Assembly (NCBI GenBank): GCA_937957805.1
Contig: CALFXW010000175.1
Span: 1-39,269 of the forward strand
Length of the DNA stretch: 39,269 bases
Direction: 5' to 3'
Source of the DNA: an uncultured Sphingopyxis sp.
GTDB lineage: Bacteria > Pseudomonadota > Alphaproteobacteria > Sphingomonadales > Sphingomonadaceae
A model generated the notes under the pieces. The model worked only from the letters and a program-made list of their open reading frames with translations, made no database searches and was not told the DNA's origin. Of this stretch, positions 15,297 through 23,702 are shown one piece after another. Numbering within the stretch: the first letter of the stretch is position 1; each line of letters starts with the position of its first letter. Both the position numbers and the translations under genes were made by a program.

Positions 15297-16664
15297 CTAA
15301 CCGCCCTTGCTGCGTTCGTCGCTGACCATATCGGCGGCAAGTTCCAGCCCCGCCGCACCGTCCGCCGCACCGCCCGATGGCGCGTGCGGCAGTTCCTGTT
15401 CGGCAGGCTCCTCCACCTCCAACATCCCTTCCCATTTGGTGATGACGCTGGTCGCCACGGCATTGCCCACGACATTGGTGGCGGTGCGCCCCATGTCGAG
15501 GAACTGGTCGATGGCGAGGATGAGCGCCACCCCCTCCACCGGCAGGCCGAACATGGCAAGCGTGCCGGTGATGACCACCAAGCTGGCACGCGGCACCGCC
15601 GCCACCCCCTTGGACGAAATCATCAGCGTCAGCAGAATGACGATCTGCTGTCCGATGCTAAGGTCGATTTGATAGGCTTGGGCGATGAAAATCGTCGCAA
15701 AGCTCATATACATCATCGAACCGTCGAGGTTGAAACTATAGCCCAGCGGCAGCATGAAGCCCGAAATGCGGCGCGGCACCCCGAAACGGTCGAGCTGTTC
15801 GAACAGCTTGGGCAGCGCGGCCTCTGACGATGCGGTCGAAAAGGCAATCAGCAAGGGCTCGCGGATGTAGCGGATGAGCCGCCAGATGCGCCCGCGCAGG
15901 AAAACCGCCCCGACGCTCAGCAAAATCACCCACAGGACGATGAGCGACAAATAAAATTCGAACACCAGTTCGACATAGGTCGCCAAAATGCCGAGGCCAC
16001 TGACCGCCACCACCTTTGCAATCGCGCCGAACACCGCAAAGGGGGCAAAGCGCATGACATAGCCGGTCATCTGCAGCATCATTTCGGCCAGCGCATCGGC
16101 CCCGCGCACCAGTGGCTTTCCCTTGTCGCCAATGGCGGAGAGGGCGACACCCGCGAACAGCGAAAAGACCAGAATCTGCAAAATATTATTGGTCGCCAGC
16201 GCATCGACCGCATTTTTGGGGAAAATGTGGAGGATGAATTCAAAGAAATGCAATTCCTGCACTTCGCCCACCGCTTCACGGCTGGCATGGCTGACGTCCA
16301 CGCCAACGCCGGGGGTGAAGAAATTGACCATGACGAGGCCAAGGCTGATCGAAATCAGACTGGCGACGATGAACCAGGCGATGGCGCGCGTCCCGATCCG
16401 CCCCAGCGCCCGGCTGTCGCCCATATGTGCGATACCAACGATGATGGTGGAGAGGATCAGCGGCGCCACCAGCATTTTGATAAGGCTGAGGAAAATCTGG
16501 CTGAGCAGGTTGAAGCAGTCGATATAAAATTGCTTCAGATCGCCGGTGACACCAAATGGCCAGACGGTGACATTACCCGGCGTGATGAAATGGTGCACCA
16601 GCCACCCGGCGAAAACGCCCAGCAACATGCCCAACATGATATAGGTCGTCAGCCGCCGATCCAT
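15297..16664 (-). CDS. Dicarboxylate/amino acid:cation symporter (GltP-like)
   Basis: The 455-residue inner-membrane protein belongs to the DAACS family of glutamate/aspartate or C4-dicarboxylate symporters. The re-entrant loop 1 motif STASSEAALPKL, the NLDG motif of helix 7 (YSFNLDGSMMYM), loop 2 (SSKGVAAVPRASLV) and helix 8 (FLDMGRTATNVVGNAVAT) are all present. The Arg in DMGRT corresponds to the substrate-carboxylate Arg of acidic amino-acid transporters, favouring glutamate/aspartate over C4-dicarboxylates (inference). A ribosome binding site (AGGGGGAAAG) precedes ATG 16664. The C-terminal ~30 residues are Glu/Ala-rich and cytoplasmic. Confidence 0.93.
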   Translation of the reverse strand: MDRRLTTYIMLGMLLGVFAGWLVHHFITPGNVTVWPFGVTGDLKQFYIDCFNLLSQIFLSLIKMLVAPLILSTIIVGIAHMGDSRALGRIGTRAIAWFIVASLISISLGLVMVNFFTPGVGVDVSHASREAVGEVQELHFFEFILHIFPKNAVDALATNNILQILVFSLFAGVALSAIGDKGKPLVRGADALAEMMLQMTGYVMRFAPFAVFGAIAKVVAVSGLGILATYVELVFEFYLSLIVLWVILLSVGAVFLRGRIWRLIRYIREPLLIAFSTASSEAALPKLFEQLDRFGVPRRISGFMLPLGYSFNLDGSMMYMSFATIFIAQAYQIDLSIGQQIVILLTLMISSKGVAAVPRASLVVITGTLAMFGLPVEGVALILAIDQFLDMGRTATNVVGNAVATSVITKWEGMLEVEEPAEQELPHAPSGGAADGAAGLELAADMVSDERSKGG

Positions 16665-16748
16665 CCACTTTCCCCCTTATCGCTGTGCCGCGAACCCTAA
16701 AGCGGTGAACGGTCAGCGGCAATCGCAATGTGATGCGCGCTGCATACA

Positions 16749-16844
16749 CACTGCGCGCGTTCCCGTGCGCGCTTCATGTGCATTGCGCGCGTTACCATGC
16801 GCGCTTCATGTGCATTGCGCGCGTTACCATGCGCGCTACGTACA
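16749..16844. repeat. 32-bp tandem repeat, three units plus partial
   Basis: Three contiguous 32-bp units start at 16749, 16781 and 16813. Unit 2 reads CATTGCGCGCGTTACCATGC then GCGCTTCATGTG. Unit 1 differs from unit 2 at three or so positions, and unit 3 differs only in its last ~7 bases. A partial unit continues to about 16853. There are no spacers, so it is not CRISPR. The array overlaps the last codons and stop of aroC. The rest of the aroC-symporter gap (16665-16748) shows nothing else. Confidence 0.85.
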
Positions 16845-17906
16845 CTGCGCGCGGTGGAGCATCATATGGTCCGCCAGCACCAGCGCCAGCATCGCCTCTG
16901 CCACCGGCACCCCGCGAATGCCAACGCACGGGTCATGCCGCCCCTTTGTCCGCACCTCGGTCGGCGTGCCATCGGTCGTGATGCTGGGGACGGGGGTTAA
17001 AATGCTGCTCGTCGGCTTGAACGCCATGCGCACGCACACCGGCTGGCCGGTTGAAATGCCCCCGGCAATCCCGCCTGCATGGTTGGAAAGGAAATCGGGC
17101 CGCCCGTCGACACCGGGGCGCATCGCGTCAGCATTCCCCTCCCCCGACAAATACGCAACGCCAAACCCGTCCCCGATTTCAACGCCCTTTACCGCGTTAA
17201 TCCCCATCATCGCGCTGGCAAGGTCGCCGTCCAATTTGGCATAGATGGGCGCGCCCCACCCGGCGGGCACGCCATCTGCCACCACTTCGACAATCGCACC
17301 GATGGAGGAACCGGCCTTGCGCACGCCATCGACCAGTTCGGCCCATTGCCCCGCCACCAATGCATCGGGGCAGAAAAACGGGTTGCGGCCAATTTCATCC
17401 GCATCAAAGCGGGCCGGGTCAATCGCCACATCGCCGATTTGGGCCACCCAGCCAAAGATTCGCACATCGGCGATTATTTTGCGCGCAATGGCGCCTGCCG
17501 CCACGCGCATCGCGGTTTCACGCGCGCTCGACCGGCCGCCGCCACGCGGATCGCGCCGCCCATATTTGGCGTCATAGGCATAATCGGCATGGCCGGGGCG
17601 GTATGCGGCGGCAATGTCGCCATAATCCTTGGACCGTTGATCGACATTGTCGATGAGGAGGCTGATCGGCGTGCCGGTCGTCGCCCCTTCGTAAACCCCC
17701 GACAATATCCGCACTTGGTCGGGTTCCTGACGCTGCGTGGTAAAGCGAGATTGCCCCGGCCGCCGCGCGTCGAGAAAGGGCTGGATGTCGGCCTCACAAA
17801 GCGCAATCCCCGGCGGGCAACCATCCACCACCGCGCCAATCGCCGGGCCGTGGCTTTCCCCCCAAGTGGTGAGCCGCAGCAAATGGCCAAATATATTGTG
17901 GCTCAT
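16836..17906 (-). CDS. aroC: Chorismate synthase
   Basis: AroC converts 5-enolpyruvylshikimate 3-phosphate to chorismate, the last shikimate-pathway step, using reduced FMN. Signatures are TTWGESHGPAIGAVVDGCPPG at the N-terminus, RRDPRGGGRSSARETAMRVAAGA (FMN/substrate-binding Arg and Ser) and HAGGIAGGISTGQP. The length is 356 aa. ATG 17906 overlaps the stop of the VOC gene upstream (4 bases). The last codons (HRAQCT) and the TAG stop lie within the 32-bp tandem array, so the extreme C-terminus may have been reset by repeat growth. The enzyme core is intact. Confidence 0.96.
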   Translation of the reverse strand: MSHNIFGHLLRLTTWGESHGPAIGAVVDGCPPGIALCEADIQPFLDARRPGQSRFTTQRQEPDQVRILSGVYEGATTGTPISLLIDNVDQRSKDYGDIAAAYRPGHADYAYDAKYGRRDPRGGGRSSARETAMRVAAGAIARKIIADVRIFGWVAQIGDVAIDPARFDADEIGRNPFFCPDALVAGQWAELVDGVRKAGSSIGAIVEVVADGVPAGWGAPIYAKLDGDLASAMMGINAVKGVEIGDGFGVAYLSGEGNADAMRPGVDGRPDFLSNHAGGIAGGISTGQPVCVRMAFKPTSSILTPVPSITTDGTPTEVRTKGRHDPCVGIRGVPVAEAMLALVLADHMMLHRAQCT

Positions 17907-18274
17907 ATCCCCGCCATCCTGTCCATAAACTCCATGCGATTGCCAAAGGGATCGTCGGTAAAAAAGCGGCAGCGCCCGTCCACCGGAACATCCTCTCGCA
18001 CCATATGGCCCGCCGCCGCCAATCGCACGCGCACATCATCCAGCGTGGCGGTTGTTAACGCAACATGCGCCTTTTTGGCGGGGCGAAAGTCAGCCTCCAC
18101 CCCCAAATGCAGTTGCAGCGCGCCTAAACGGAACCAGCATCCCCCACGCGCCGCGATGTCCGTCGGCTTTGGCAATTCCTCCAAACCCAGCAAGTCGCCA
18201 TAAAATGCGCGCGCTGCGCCCTCCCCGCCGACGGGCATCCCCATCTGCACATGGTCGAGCGCAAAATCCGCCAT
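17903..18274 (-). CDS. VOC (glyoxalase/bleomycin-resistance fold) family protein
   Basis: The product of about 123 residues is a two-beta-alpha-beta-beta-beta-module VOC protein: FALDHVQMGMPVGGEGAARA at the start, FYGDLLGL, LHLGVEADF, HVALTT and the closing FFTDDPFGNRMEFMD. The conserved His and Glu positions (DHVQ, NRMEF) could bind a metal. The activity is unknown. ATG 18274 overlaps the fabI stop by one base; GTG 18277 is also possible. It sits between fabI and aroC in a coupled gene cluster. Confidence 0.85.
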   Translation of the reverse strand: MADFALDHVQMGMPVGGEGAARAFYGDLLGLEELPKPTDIAARGGCWFRLGALQLHLGVEADFRPAKKAHVALTTATLDDVRVRLAAAGHMVREDVPVDGRCRFFTDDPFGNRMEFMDRMAGI

Positions 18275-19077
18275 CACGCCAGCGCAATGTCCGGCGCATC
18301 TTCCTGTTTCATGCCAACGGTGTGATAGCCCGCATCGACATGGTGGGTTTCGCCGGTCACCCCGGCGGCAAGGTCGGACAAAAGGTAGAGCGCCGATCCC
18401 CCCACATCCTCTATCGTCACATTGCGGCGCAGCGGCGCGTTAAATTCATTCCATTTCAATATCAGGCGGAAATCGCCAATCCCGCTCGCCGCCAGAGTCT
18501 TGATCGGGCCAGCGCTGATTGCATTGACGCGGATATTGGCGGGGCCAAAATCATTGGCGAGATATTTGACGCTGGTTTCCAGCGCCGATTTCGCCACCCC
18601 CATGACATTATAGTGCGGCACCACTTTTTCCGCGCCATAATAAGACAGCGTCAGCATCGACCCGCCATCGGGCATCATCGCGGCAGCACGTTTTGCAACG
18701 GCGGTAAAGCTGAACACCGAAATATTCATCGTCATCAGAAAATCGTCGAGCGTCACATCGCTATATTTGCCGCGCAGCGCCTCCTTATTCGTATAGCCGA
18801 TGGCGTGGACGATGAAGTCAATCGTCGGCCAGCGTGCCGACAGGCGGGCAAAGGCGTCATCCAGCGCTTCTTCGGTTGCAACATCGCAATCGATCAGGAA
18901 ATCGCAGCCCAATTGTTCGGCGAGCGGGCGGACGCGTTTTTCCATCACCTCCCCCTGATAGGAAATGGCAAGCTCTGCCCCATGCGCATGCAGCGCCTGG
19001 GCAATCCCCCACGCAAGGCTGCGGTCATTGGCCAGCCCCATGATGAGGCCGCGTTTGCCCTGCATCAAATTGCTCAT
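18274..19077 (-). CDS. fabI: Enoyl-[acyl-carrier-protein] reductase (NADH)
   Basis: FabI carries out the last reduction of each fatty-acid elongation cycle. This 267-residue SDR-type enzyme has the modified nucleotide motif GLANDRSLAWGIAQ at residues 14-27 and the catalytic pair Y156 and K163 (YNVMGVAKSALE), with Y146 before it. The loop HAIGYTNKEALRGKY corresponds to the family HAIGF segment. ATG 19077 overlaps the yihY stop by one base, and the VOC gene follows with a similar overlap. Divergence at the GYTNKEAL segment is modest and the active site is complete. Confidence 0.95.
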   Translation of the reverse strand: MSNLMQGKRGLIMGLANDRSLAWGIAQALHAHGAELAISYQGEVMEKRVRPLAEQLGCDFLIDCDVATEEALDDAFARLSARWPTIDFIVHAIGYTNKEALRGKYSDVTLDDFLMTMNISVFSFTAVAKRAAAMMPDGGSMLTLSYYGAEKVVPHYNVMGVAKSALETSVKYLANDFGPANIRVNAISAGPIKTLAASGIGDFRLILKWNEFNAPLRRNVTIEDVGGSALYLLSDLAAGVTGETHHVDAGYHTVGMKQEDAPDIALA

Positions 19078-20027
19078 CAGTCTAACTCCATCGCCTGTGC
19101 GCTTGGTTCATCGGTGCGATGGCCGATGGGCCGCCTTTGCCCATCCCCATCCGCCGATGCCAAAGCGGCGTTTAATTCTGCCCCGATAACCATCCCCAGC
19201 CCGACAAGGTAGAAAAAAAATAATGTCACCATCACCCCTGCCAGACTGCCATAGGTTAAATCATAAGAAATCAGCCGCGCCAATATGTGCGGCAATGCGG
19301 TGCTGACCGCCAGCCACCAGAGCGTGGTTGCCAATGCGCCGGGCCACTTGGGATTATGTGATCCGCGAAACCGCTGCGGGGTCAGCGCCACGAACAAGGT
19401 GAACATCGCGATGAACAGCCCGAACAAGGAAATGCCGCGCGTCAGCGCAATTTCGCCAAGGCCTGCAATATCAGGTGGCAGAAAACGCGCCATTAAATCG
19501 CCCAGCGCCAGCGTCACCACCTGCAAGCTGAAGGATATGAGGAGGAGGAGGACAGCCCCCACCACCAGCCCCATCGACGCGACGCGATATTTCCAGAAAC
19601 TCTGGCTGGCCTGTGTGCCATAGGCGCGGCGCAAAATGTCGCGCAGCGTTTCAATCAGGCTCGCCACCGTCCACAGGCCAAAGGCAGCGCCAATCCATAA
19701 TAAATGGCCGTTGCGCGCGCCGATGACTTCGCGCACCGGGGCATCGAGCGTGCGCGATATGCCCGGCGGCATTGTCGCCAATATGACTTCGAGCGCGTGG
19801 AGCCCCTCGTTTGTCCGGCCAAAACTCGCGGCAATGGCGGTGGCGCACAGGACAAAGGCGAACAGCGCGAGGAGCGAGAGATAGGCAAGATTGCCCGCAT
19901 GGATAAACCCGTCCTGATAGGCACCCAGCATTACGCGCCGCGCGACCCGCCAAAAACGGGAAAGCCATAATTTCTCAAAATCAAGGGTGGCGCGCACCAT
20001 GGCCGTCAATTTGTCGGTGCTGCTCAC
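19077..20027 (-). CDS. YihY/BrkB family inner-membrane protein
   Basis: The integral membrane protein of about 316 residues belongs to the YihY/virulence factor BrkB family, once called RNase BN; its real function is unknown. Hydrophobic helices occur near NLAYLSLLALFAFVLCATAI, LLWIGAAFGLWTVASL, MGLVVGAVLLLLISF, SLFGLFIAMFTLFVAL, TLWWLAVSTALPHIL and LAGVMVTLFFFYLVGLGMVI. The family signature helix pair around GAYQDGFIHAGNLAYLSL is present. GTG 20027 forms a GTGA overlap with the dnaJ-like stop; ATG 20000 is the alternative. The tail (about 30 residues) is polar and cytoplasmic. Confidence 0.85.
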   Translation of the reverse strand: MSSTDKLTAMVRATLDFEKLWLSRFWRVARRVMLGAYQDGFIHAGNLAYLSLLALFAFVLCATAIAASFGRTNEGLHALEVILATMPPGISRTLDAPVREVIGARNGHLLWIGAAFGLWTVASLIETLRDILRRAYGTQASQSFWKYRVASMGLVVGAVLLLLISFSLQVVTLALGDLMARFLPPDIAGLGEIALTRGISLFGLFIAMFTLFVALTPQRFRGSHNPKWPGALATTLWWLAVSTALPHILARLISYDLTYGSLAGVMVTLFFFYLVGLGMVIGAELNAALASADGDGQRRPIGHRTDEPSAQAMELD

Positions 20028-20938
20028 ACACCGAGCGCGGCACGCACCGCGCGCGTGTCGGCCCAATCCGCCGCAAATTGTTCAAGCGCGGCATCATCGG
20101 CGGGCACATCAATCTGCAACGCAACCAACTGGTCGCCGCGCGTCCCGTCACGCCGCGAAAACCCCTTGCCCTTGAGGCGCAATATCTTGCCCGAACTCGC
20201 CCCCTTGGGGATCGACAGCATCACCGGCCCATCAACCGTCGGCACGCGCACCTTTGCGCCCAGCACCGCCTCTGCCAATGTAATCGGCAGGTCGAGCCGG
20301 ATGTCCGCGCCGTCGCGGCGGAAAAAGGCGTGGCTGCGAATTTCGATGGTGACCGTCGCATCGCCCGCCCCGCCCGGCCCGGCTTCGCCCTTGCCCTTCA
20401 GGCGCACCTGCGTCCCATCCTCCACCCCGGCGGGGAGTTTAAGGTCAATCGTCTTGCCATCGGAAAGGGTGATGCGCTGCGCGGCGAGCGTTGCGGCATC
20501 GACAAAGCCGACGGTCAGCCGATATTGGATATTGGCCCCACGTGGCGGCGGGGTGCGGCGCGACCGACCGCCGAACAGCTCATCAAAAATGCCGCCAAAA
20601 TCCCCACCCTCTGCGCCATAGCTGCCGCCGGCAAAGCCACCCGCAGCCCCGGCACCGGGGCGTGGCCGCCCGCCACCAAAACCGCCGAAACCGCCGGCGA
20701 AGGGGTTGGCGGGGTTGCCGCTGGCGTCAATTTCGCCACGGTCAAAGCGCGCGCGCTTGTCCTTGTCCGACAAAATATCATATGCCTGTGTCACTTCGGC
20801 AAAACGGTCGGCGGCGCGTGGATTATCCTTGTTCGCGTCGGGGTGAAGTTCCTTGGCGAGCTTGCGATAGGCCTTTTTAATTTCCGCCTCGCTGGCGCTG
20901 CGCGCCACGCTCAATAAGGAATAAGGATCTGCTGCCAT
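20024..20938 (-). CDS. DnaJ/CbpA-like co-chaperone (type II, no zinc finger)
   Basis: The 304-residue product has an N-terminal J domain (residues about 4-68, with the HPD motif in LHPDANKD) that stimulates DnaK ATPase. A Gly/Phe-rich linker (about 78-125, FAGGFGGFGGGRP) and two C-terminal beta-sandwich substrate-binding domains follow (for example DGKTIDLKLPAGVEDGTQVR and GPVMLSIPKGASSGKILRLK). The CxxCxGxG zinc centre is absent, which makes it a CbpA/DnaJB type and not the general DnaJ. It is the promoter-proximal gene of the dnaJ-yihY-fabI-VOC-aroC cluster and diverges from pdxH, with 91 bases between. Confidence 0.92.
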   Translation of the reverse strand: MAADPYSLLSVARSASEAEIKKAYRKLAKELHPDANKDNPRAADRFAEVTQAYDILSDKDKRARFDRGEIDASGNPANPFAGGFGGFGGGRPRPGAGAAGGFAGGSYGAEGGDFGGIFDELFGGRSRRTPPPRGANIQYRLTVGFVDAATLAAQRITLSDGKTIDLKLPAGVEDGTQVRLKGKGEAGPGGAGDATVTIEIRSHAFFRRDGADIRLDLPITLAEAVLGAKVRVPTVDGPVMLSIPKGASSGKILRLKGKGFSRRDGTRGDQLVALQIDVPADDAALEQFAADWADTRAVRAALGV

Positions 20939-21029
20939 GCGCCATAGCTAGGCGGCGATGCCATATTGGGCAAGGGGTGGGGCGCGAAAAGGCCCGCAAG
21001 CCCACTCGACCGGCAGGCGCGAAGGCGAT

Positions 21030-21638
21030 ATGGGCGCAGCCATGGATATTGATGCCCCAACCTGCCCCATTTCGCTGTTCGGCAATTGGCTTGCCGCGGC
21101 CAGCGCCAGCGAACCCAATGACCCCAATGCCATGACGCTGGCCACGGTCGATGCGGCGGGGCGACCATCAGCGCGGATCGTCCTGCTCAAAGACCATGGC
21201 CCCGACGGCTTTGTTTTTTACACCAATGGCGAAAGCCGCAAGGCTGGCGATATGGCGGCAAACCCCAATATCGCCCTGCTCTTTCACTGGAAGACCCTCA
21301 GGCGGCAGATCCGCATCGAAGGGCCGGTGACGGCGGTTTCGGACGCGATGAGCGATGCCTATTTCGCCACCCGTCCGCGCGCGGCGCAATATGGTGCATG
21401 GGCGAGCGACCAGTCCCGCCCGCTCAGCCATCGCGGCGAATTTGAACAACGACTGGCGGCGGCAGAGGCACGTTTTGCCGGGGCCGATGTGCCGCGCCCA
21501 CCGCATTGGGGCGGCTATATAGTATCGCCGCGCCGTATCGAATTTTGGCAGGATGTCGAACATCGGCTGCACCACCGCATGGTGTATCAGCGCGCCGAGG
21601 CATCGGGCGAATGGCAAAGCGGCCTGCTCTTCCCATGA
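21030..21638 (+). CDS. pdxH: Pyridoxamine/pyridoxine 5'-phosphate oxidase
   Basis: PdxH is a dimeric FMN enzyme that oxidises pyridoxamine or pyridoxine phosphate to pyridoxal 5'-phosphate. FMN and substrate motifs are visible: AMTLATVDAAGRPSARIVLLK, FVFYTNGESRKAGDM, FHWKTLRRQIRIEG, ASDQSRPLS and the C-terminal W-hydrolysis-like GYIVSPRRIEFWQ followed by RLHHRMVY. ATG 21030 is chosen over 20958 because of a ribosome binding site (GAAGG) and because the 202-residue product fits the family. The stop overlaps the CDF gene start (ATGA). Confidence 0.95.
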   Translation: MGAAMDIDAPTCPISLFGNWLAAASASEPNDPNAMTLATVDAAGRPSARIVLLKDHGPDGFVFYTNGESRKAGDMAANPNIALLFHWKTLRRQIRIEGPVTAVSDAMSDAYFATRPRAAQYGAWASDQSRPLSHRGEFEQRLAAAEARFAGADVPRPPHWGGYIVSPRRIEFWQDVEHRLHHRMVYQRAEASGEWQSGLLFP

Positions 21639-22537
21639 TCGCCGCCTCCCCCGAAGCGCGCGGGCGGTGGACGCGGCGCGCGGCGGCGGCATCGATGGCG
21701 GTGGCGTTCACCCTCCTCCTCCTCAAAGGGTGGGCGGCGTGGCGCACCGGGTCGAGCGCGATGCTCGGCAGCTTTGCGGATACCGCGCTTGACCTTGTGG
21801 CCAGCGCCATCACGCTTTTTGGCGTTTATATCGCCGCGCTGCCCGCCGATGATGACCATAGGTTCGGCCATGGCAAGGCCGAAGCGCTGGTCGCGCTGAT
21901 CCAGATGATGATCGTCACCGCATCGGCACTGTGGATCGGCGCGCGCGCCATCGCCCGCTGGCAAACGGGCGCGGGCACGGCAGACGCGCCCTATGGCATT
22001 GGCGTATCGGTCATCGCGATGGCGTTGACGCTCTGCCTCATCCTCTATCAAAACCATGTCGTGCGGCGCACCGGATCGCTCGCCATTGCCGCAGACCGGC
22101 TCCATTATGCATCCGACCTGCTGCTCAATGCGGCGGTGATTTTGGCGCTCGTCGCCGACCAATTTCTGGGCTGCCACGGCGCGGACGCCGCCTTTGGCCT
22201 GCTGATTGCGCTGTGGCTGCTGTTCGGTGCGGCGCGCGGCGCGATCAGCGTCATCGACCATCTGATGGACAAGGAATGGCCCGATGCCAAGCGCGAGGCG
22301 CTGGTCGATGTGGTGATGCGCGATGCCGATGCGCTGGGTGTGCATGATGTGCGCACGCGATCATCGGGCGGGCAGGATTTTGTCCAATTTCATCTGTGGG
22401 TGCACGCCGAAATGACGATCCGCGAAGTCCATGATGTCATGGACCGTATCGAGGCTGAACTGGCGCGCCATTTCCCCGGCCTCGAAATCTTCATCCACCC
22501 CGACCCGGAGGGGCATAAGGCAGAGGGTGCGGTTTAG
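21635..22537 (+). CDS. Cation diffusion facilitator (FieF-like) metal exporter
   Basis: The 300-residue inner-membrane protein exports divalent metals such as Zn2+ or Fe2+ in exchange for protons. Six transmembrane helices precede a cytoplasmic C-terminal domain (about residues 210-290). Metal-site residues can be seen in SFADTALDLVASAITLFG (helix II, D-x3-D) and in DRLHYASDLLLN (helix V, H-x3-D); the cytosolic DDDHRFGHGKAEAL loop is typical of FieF-type members. ATG 21635 overlaps the pdxH stop, so the genes are coupled. The 3' end overlaps the convergent hydrolase gene by 4 bases. Metal specificity cannot be set from sequence. Confidence 0.92.
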   Translation: MIAASPEARGRWTRRAAAASMAVAFTLLLLKGWAAWRTGSSAMLGSFADTALDLVASAITLFGVYIAALPADDDHRFGHGKAEALVALIQMMIVTASALWIGARAIARWQTGAGTADAPYGIGVSVIAMALTLCLILYQNHVVRRTGSLAIAADRLHYASDLLLNAAVILALVADQFLGCHGADAAFGLLIALWLLFGAARGAISVIDHLMDKEWPDAKREALVDVVMRDADALGVHDVRTRSSGGQDFVQFHLWVHAEMTIREVHDVMDRIEAELARHFPGLEIFIHPDPEGHKAEGAV

Positions 22538-23694
22538 AGCGCGCTGGAAATCTGCCCCATCGTCTGGCGCAGCGCGTCCATTTGCGCGTCGCTGGTGATG
22601 CCCAGCCGCACCATCGTCACCCCTTGCGCGGGGGATACCACAATATATTGCCCCTGATGGCCGACAAAGGCGAAAAGGTCCGCCGCCCCGCGATCTGGCC
22701 ATAGCGCGCCATTGCGCGGCGCAGATGGTGCGCGGTTGAGCCAGATGTGCCCGCCATAGGCCGGGTTGGCAGGCGATGGGGTGCGCATGAAATCCACCCA
22801 GCTTTGCGCCAATATCCGCGTGCCGCTGGGCGCGACCCCGCCCAGCCGCAACAATTCGCCCAGCCGGGCAAAATCCCGCGCGCTCGCATGCATGATTGAC
22901 CCGCCGATCATCGTCCCCGCCGGGTCAAATTCGGCCAACAACCGTTCGAGGCCGAGCGGCCCTGCAAGCCGCCCATCGATGAAATTGCGCACCGCCTGAC
23001 GGCGGATCGCCGGAACCGCGCTGTCGGTCAGGCTGCGCGCGATGATGTCCGCCAGAATGACGCTGGTTGCGGAACTATAAAGGAAATTTTCACCCGGCGC
23101 GGCAATTGCGGGCTTGGCTTCGGCCATCGCCGCCATATTCGCCGCACCATCACCAAACAACATGGCAACCGTGTCGCTCGACCAAATGGGGTCACCCACT
23201 TCGACATGTTCAAGCCCACTCGCCATGTGGAGCAGGTGGCGCAGCTTTATCCCGCCGCGCGGGTCGCCCGCCCGCTGCCACGCGGGGATGGGCGCTGGTT
23301 CGTCGAGCGACAGGCGGCCATCGCCAACCAATATGCCCACCAAAATGGCGGTGATGGATTTGGCCATAGACCAGCTGATCAGGCGGCTCGTCGCCGAAAA
23401 ACCATCGGCATAATATTCGGTAATGGGACTGCCGCCGCGCAAAATATATAGCGCGCGGGTTTCACCATGCGCATCCTGATTGCCGATCAGATTTTCGATT
23501 GGCCGCCGCGCCGCGCCCGGCAATTGCGCGCTTCCCAATGCGCGGGCCAATGCGCGGGTGAGCGCGGGGGGAATGTCCGCATCGCGTCCATCACCCCCAC
23601 TGCACGCGTGGAGCAAGGGCGCGGCGATTGGGGCGAGCAACGGGCTGCCCAGGATTTTGCGACGGCTTGCCAAGGGGGTGAAATTGCGCTTCAT
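22534..23694 (-). CDS. Exported serine hydrolase of the beta-lactamase (NylB/EstB-like) family
   Basis: The 386-residue protein has the SxxK active site (SWSMAKSITA) and a YSS motif (FLYSSATSVILADII) where class C beta-lactamases have YxN. This pattern recalls 6-aminohexanoate-dimer hydrolase and EstB-type esterases, so it is better called a hydrolase than a beta-lactamase. Further landmarks are LLHMASGLEH, GGSIMHASARDFARLGEL and FVGHQGQYIVVSP. The N-terminus carries a twin-Arg motif (SRRKIL) and a lipobox-like LHAC at residues 28-31, suggesting a Tat-exported lipoprotein. Its start codon is only 8 bases from that of the divergent small membrane protein. Confidence 0.88.
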   Translation of the reverse strand: MKRNFTPLASRRKILGSPLLAPIAAPLLHACSGGDGRDADIPPALTRALARALGSAQLPGAARRPIENLIGNQDAHGETRALYILRGGSPITEYYADGFSATSRLISWSMAKSITAILVGILVGDGRLSLDEPAPIPAWQRAGDPRGGIKLRHLLHMASGLEHVEVGDPIWSSDTVAMLFGDGAANMAAMAEAKPAIAAPGENFLYSSATSVILADIIARSLTDSAVPAIRRQAVRNFIDGRLAGPLGLERLLAEFDPAGTMIGGSIMHASARDFARLGELLRLGGVAPSGTRILAQSWVDFMRTPSPANPAYGGHIWLNRAPSAPRNGALWPDRGAADLFAFVGHQGQYIVVSPAQGVTMVRLGITSDAQMDALRQTMGQISSAL

Positions 23695-23702
23695 GCCGAC
23701 GC

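Noticed and set aside
16749..16853. CRISPR array
   Set aside because: Units of 32 bp are directly joined without spacers and no cas genes are near.
16705..17244. Plus-strand open frame over the tandem repeat and aroC end
   Set aside because: Its repetitive N-terminus is only the translated 32-bp array and the rest is antisense to aroC.
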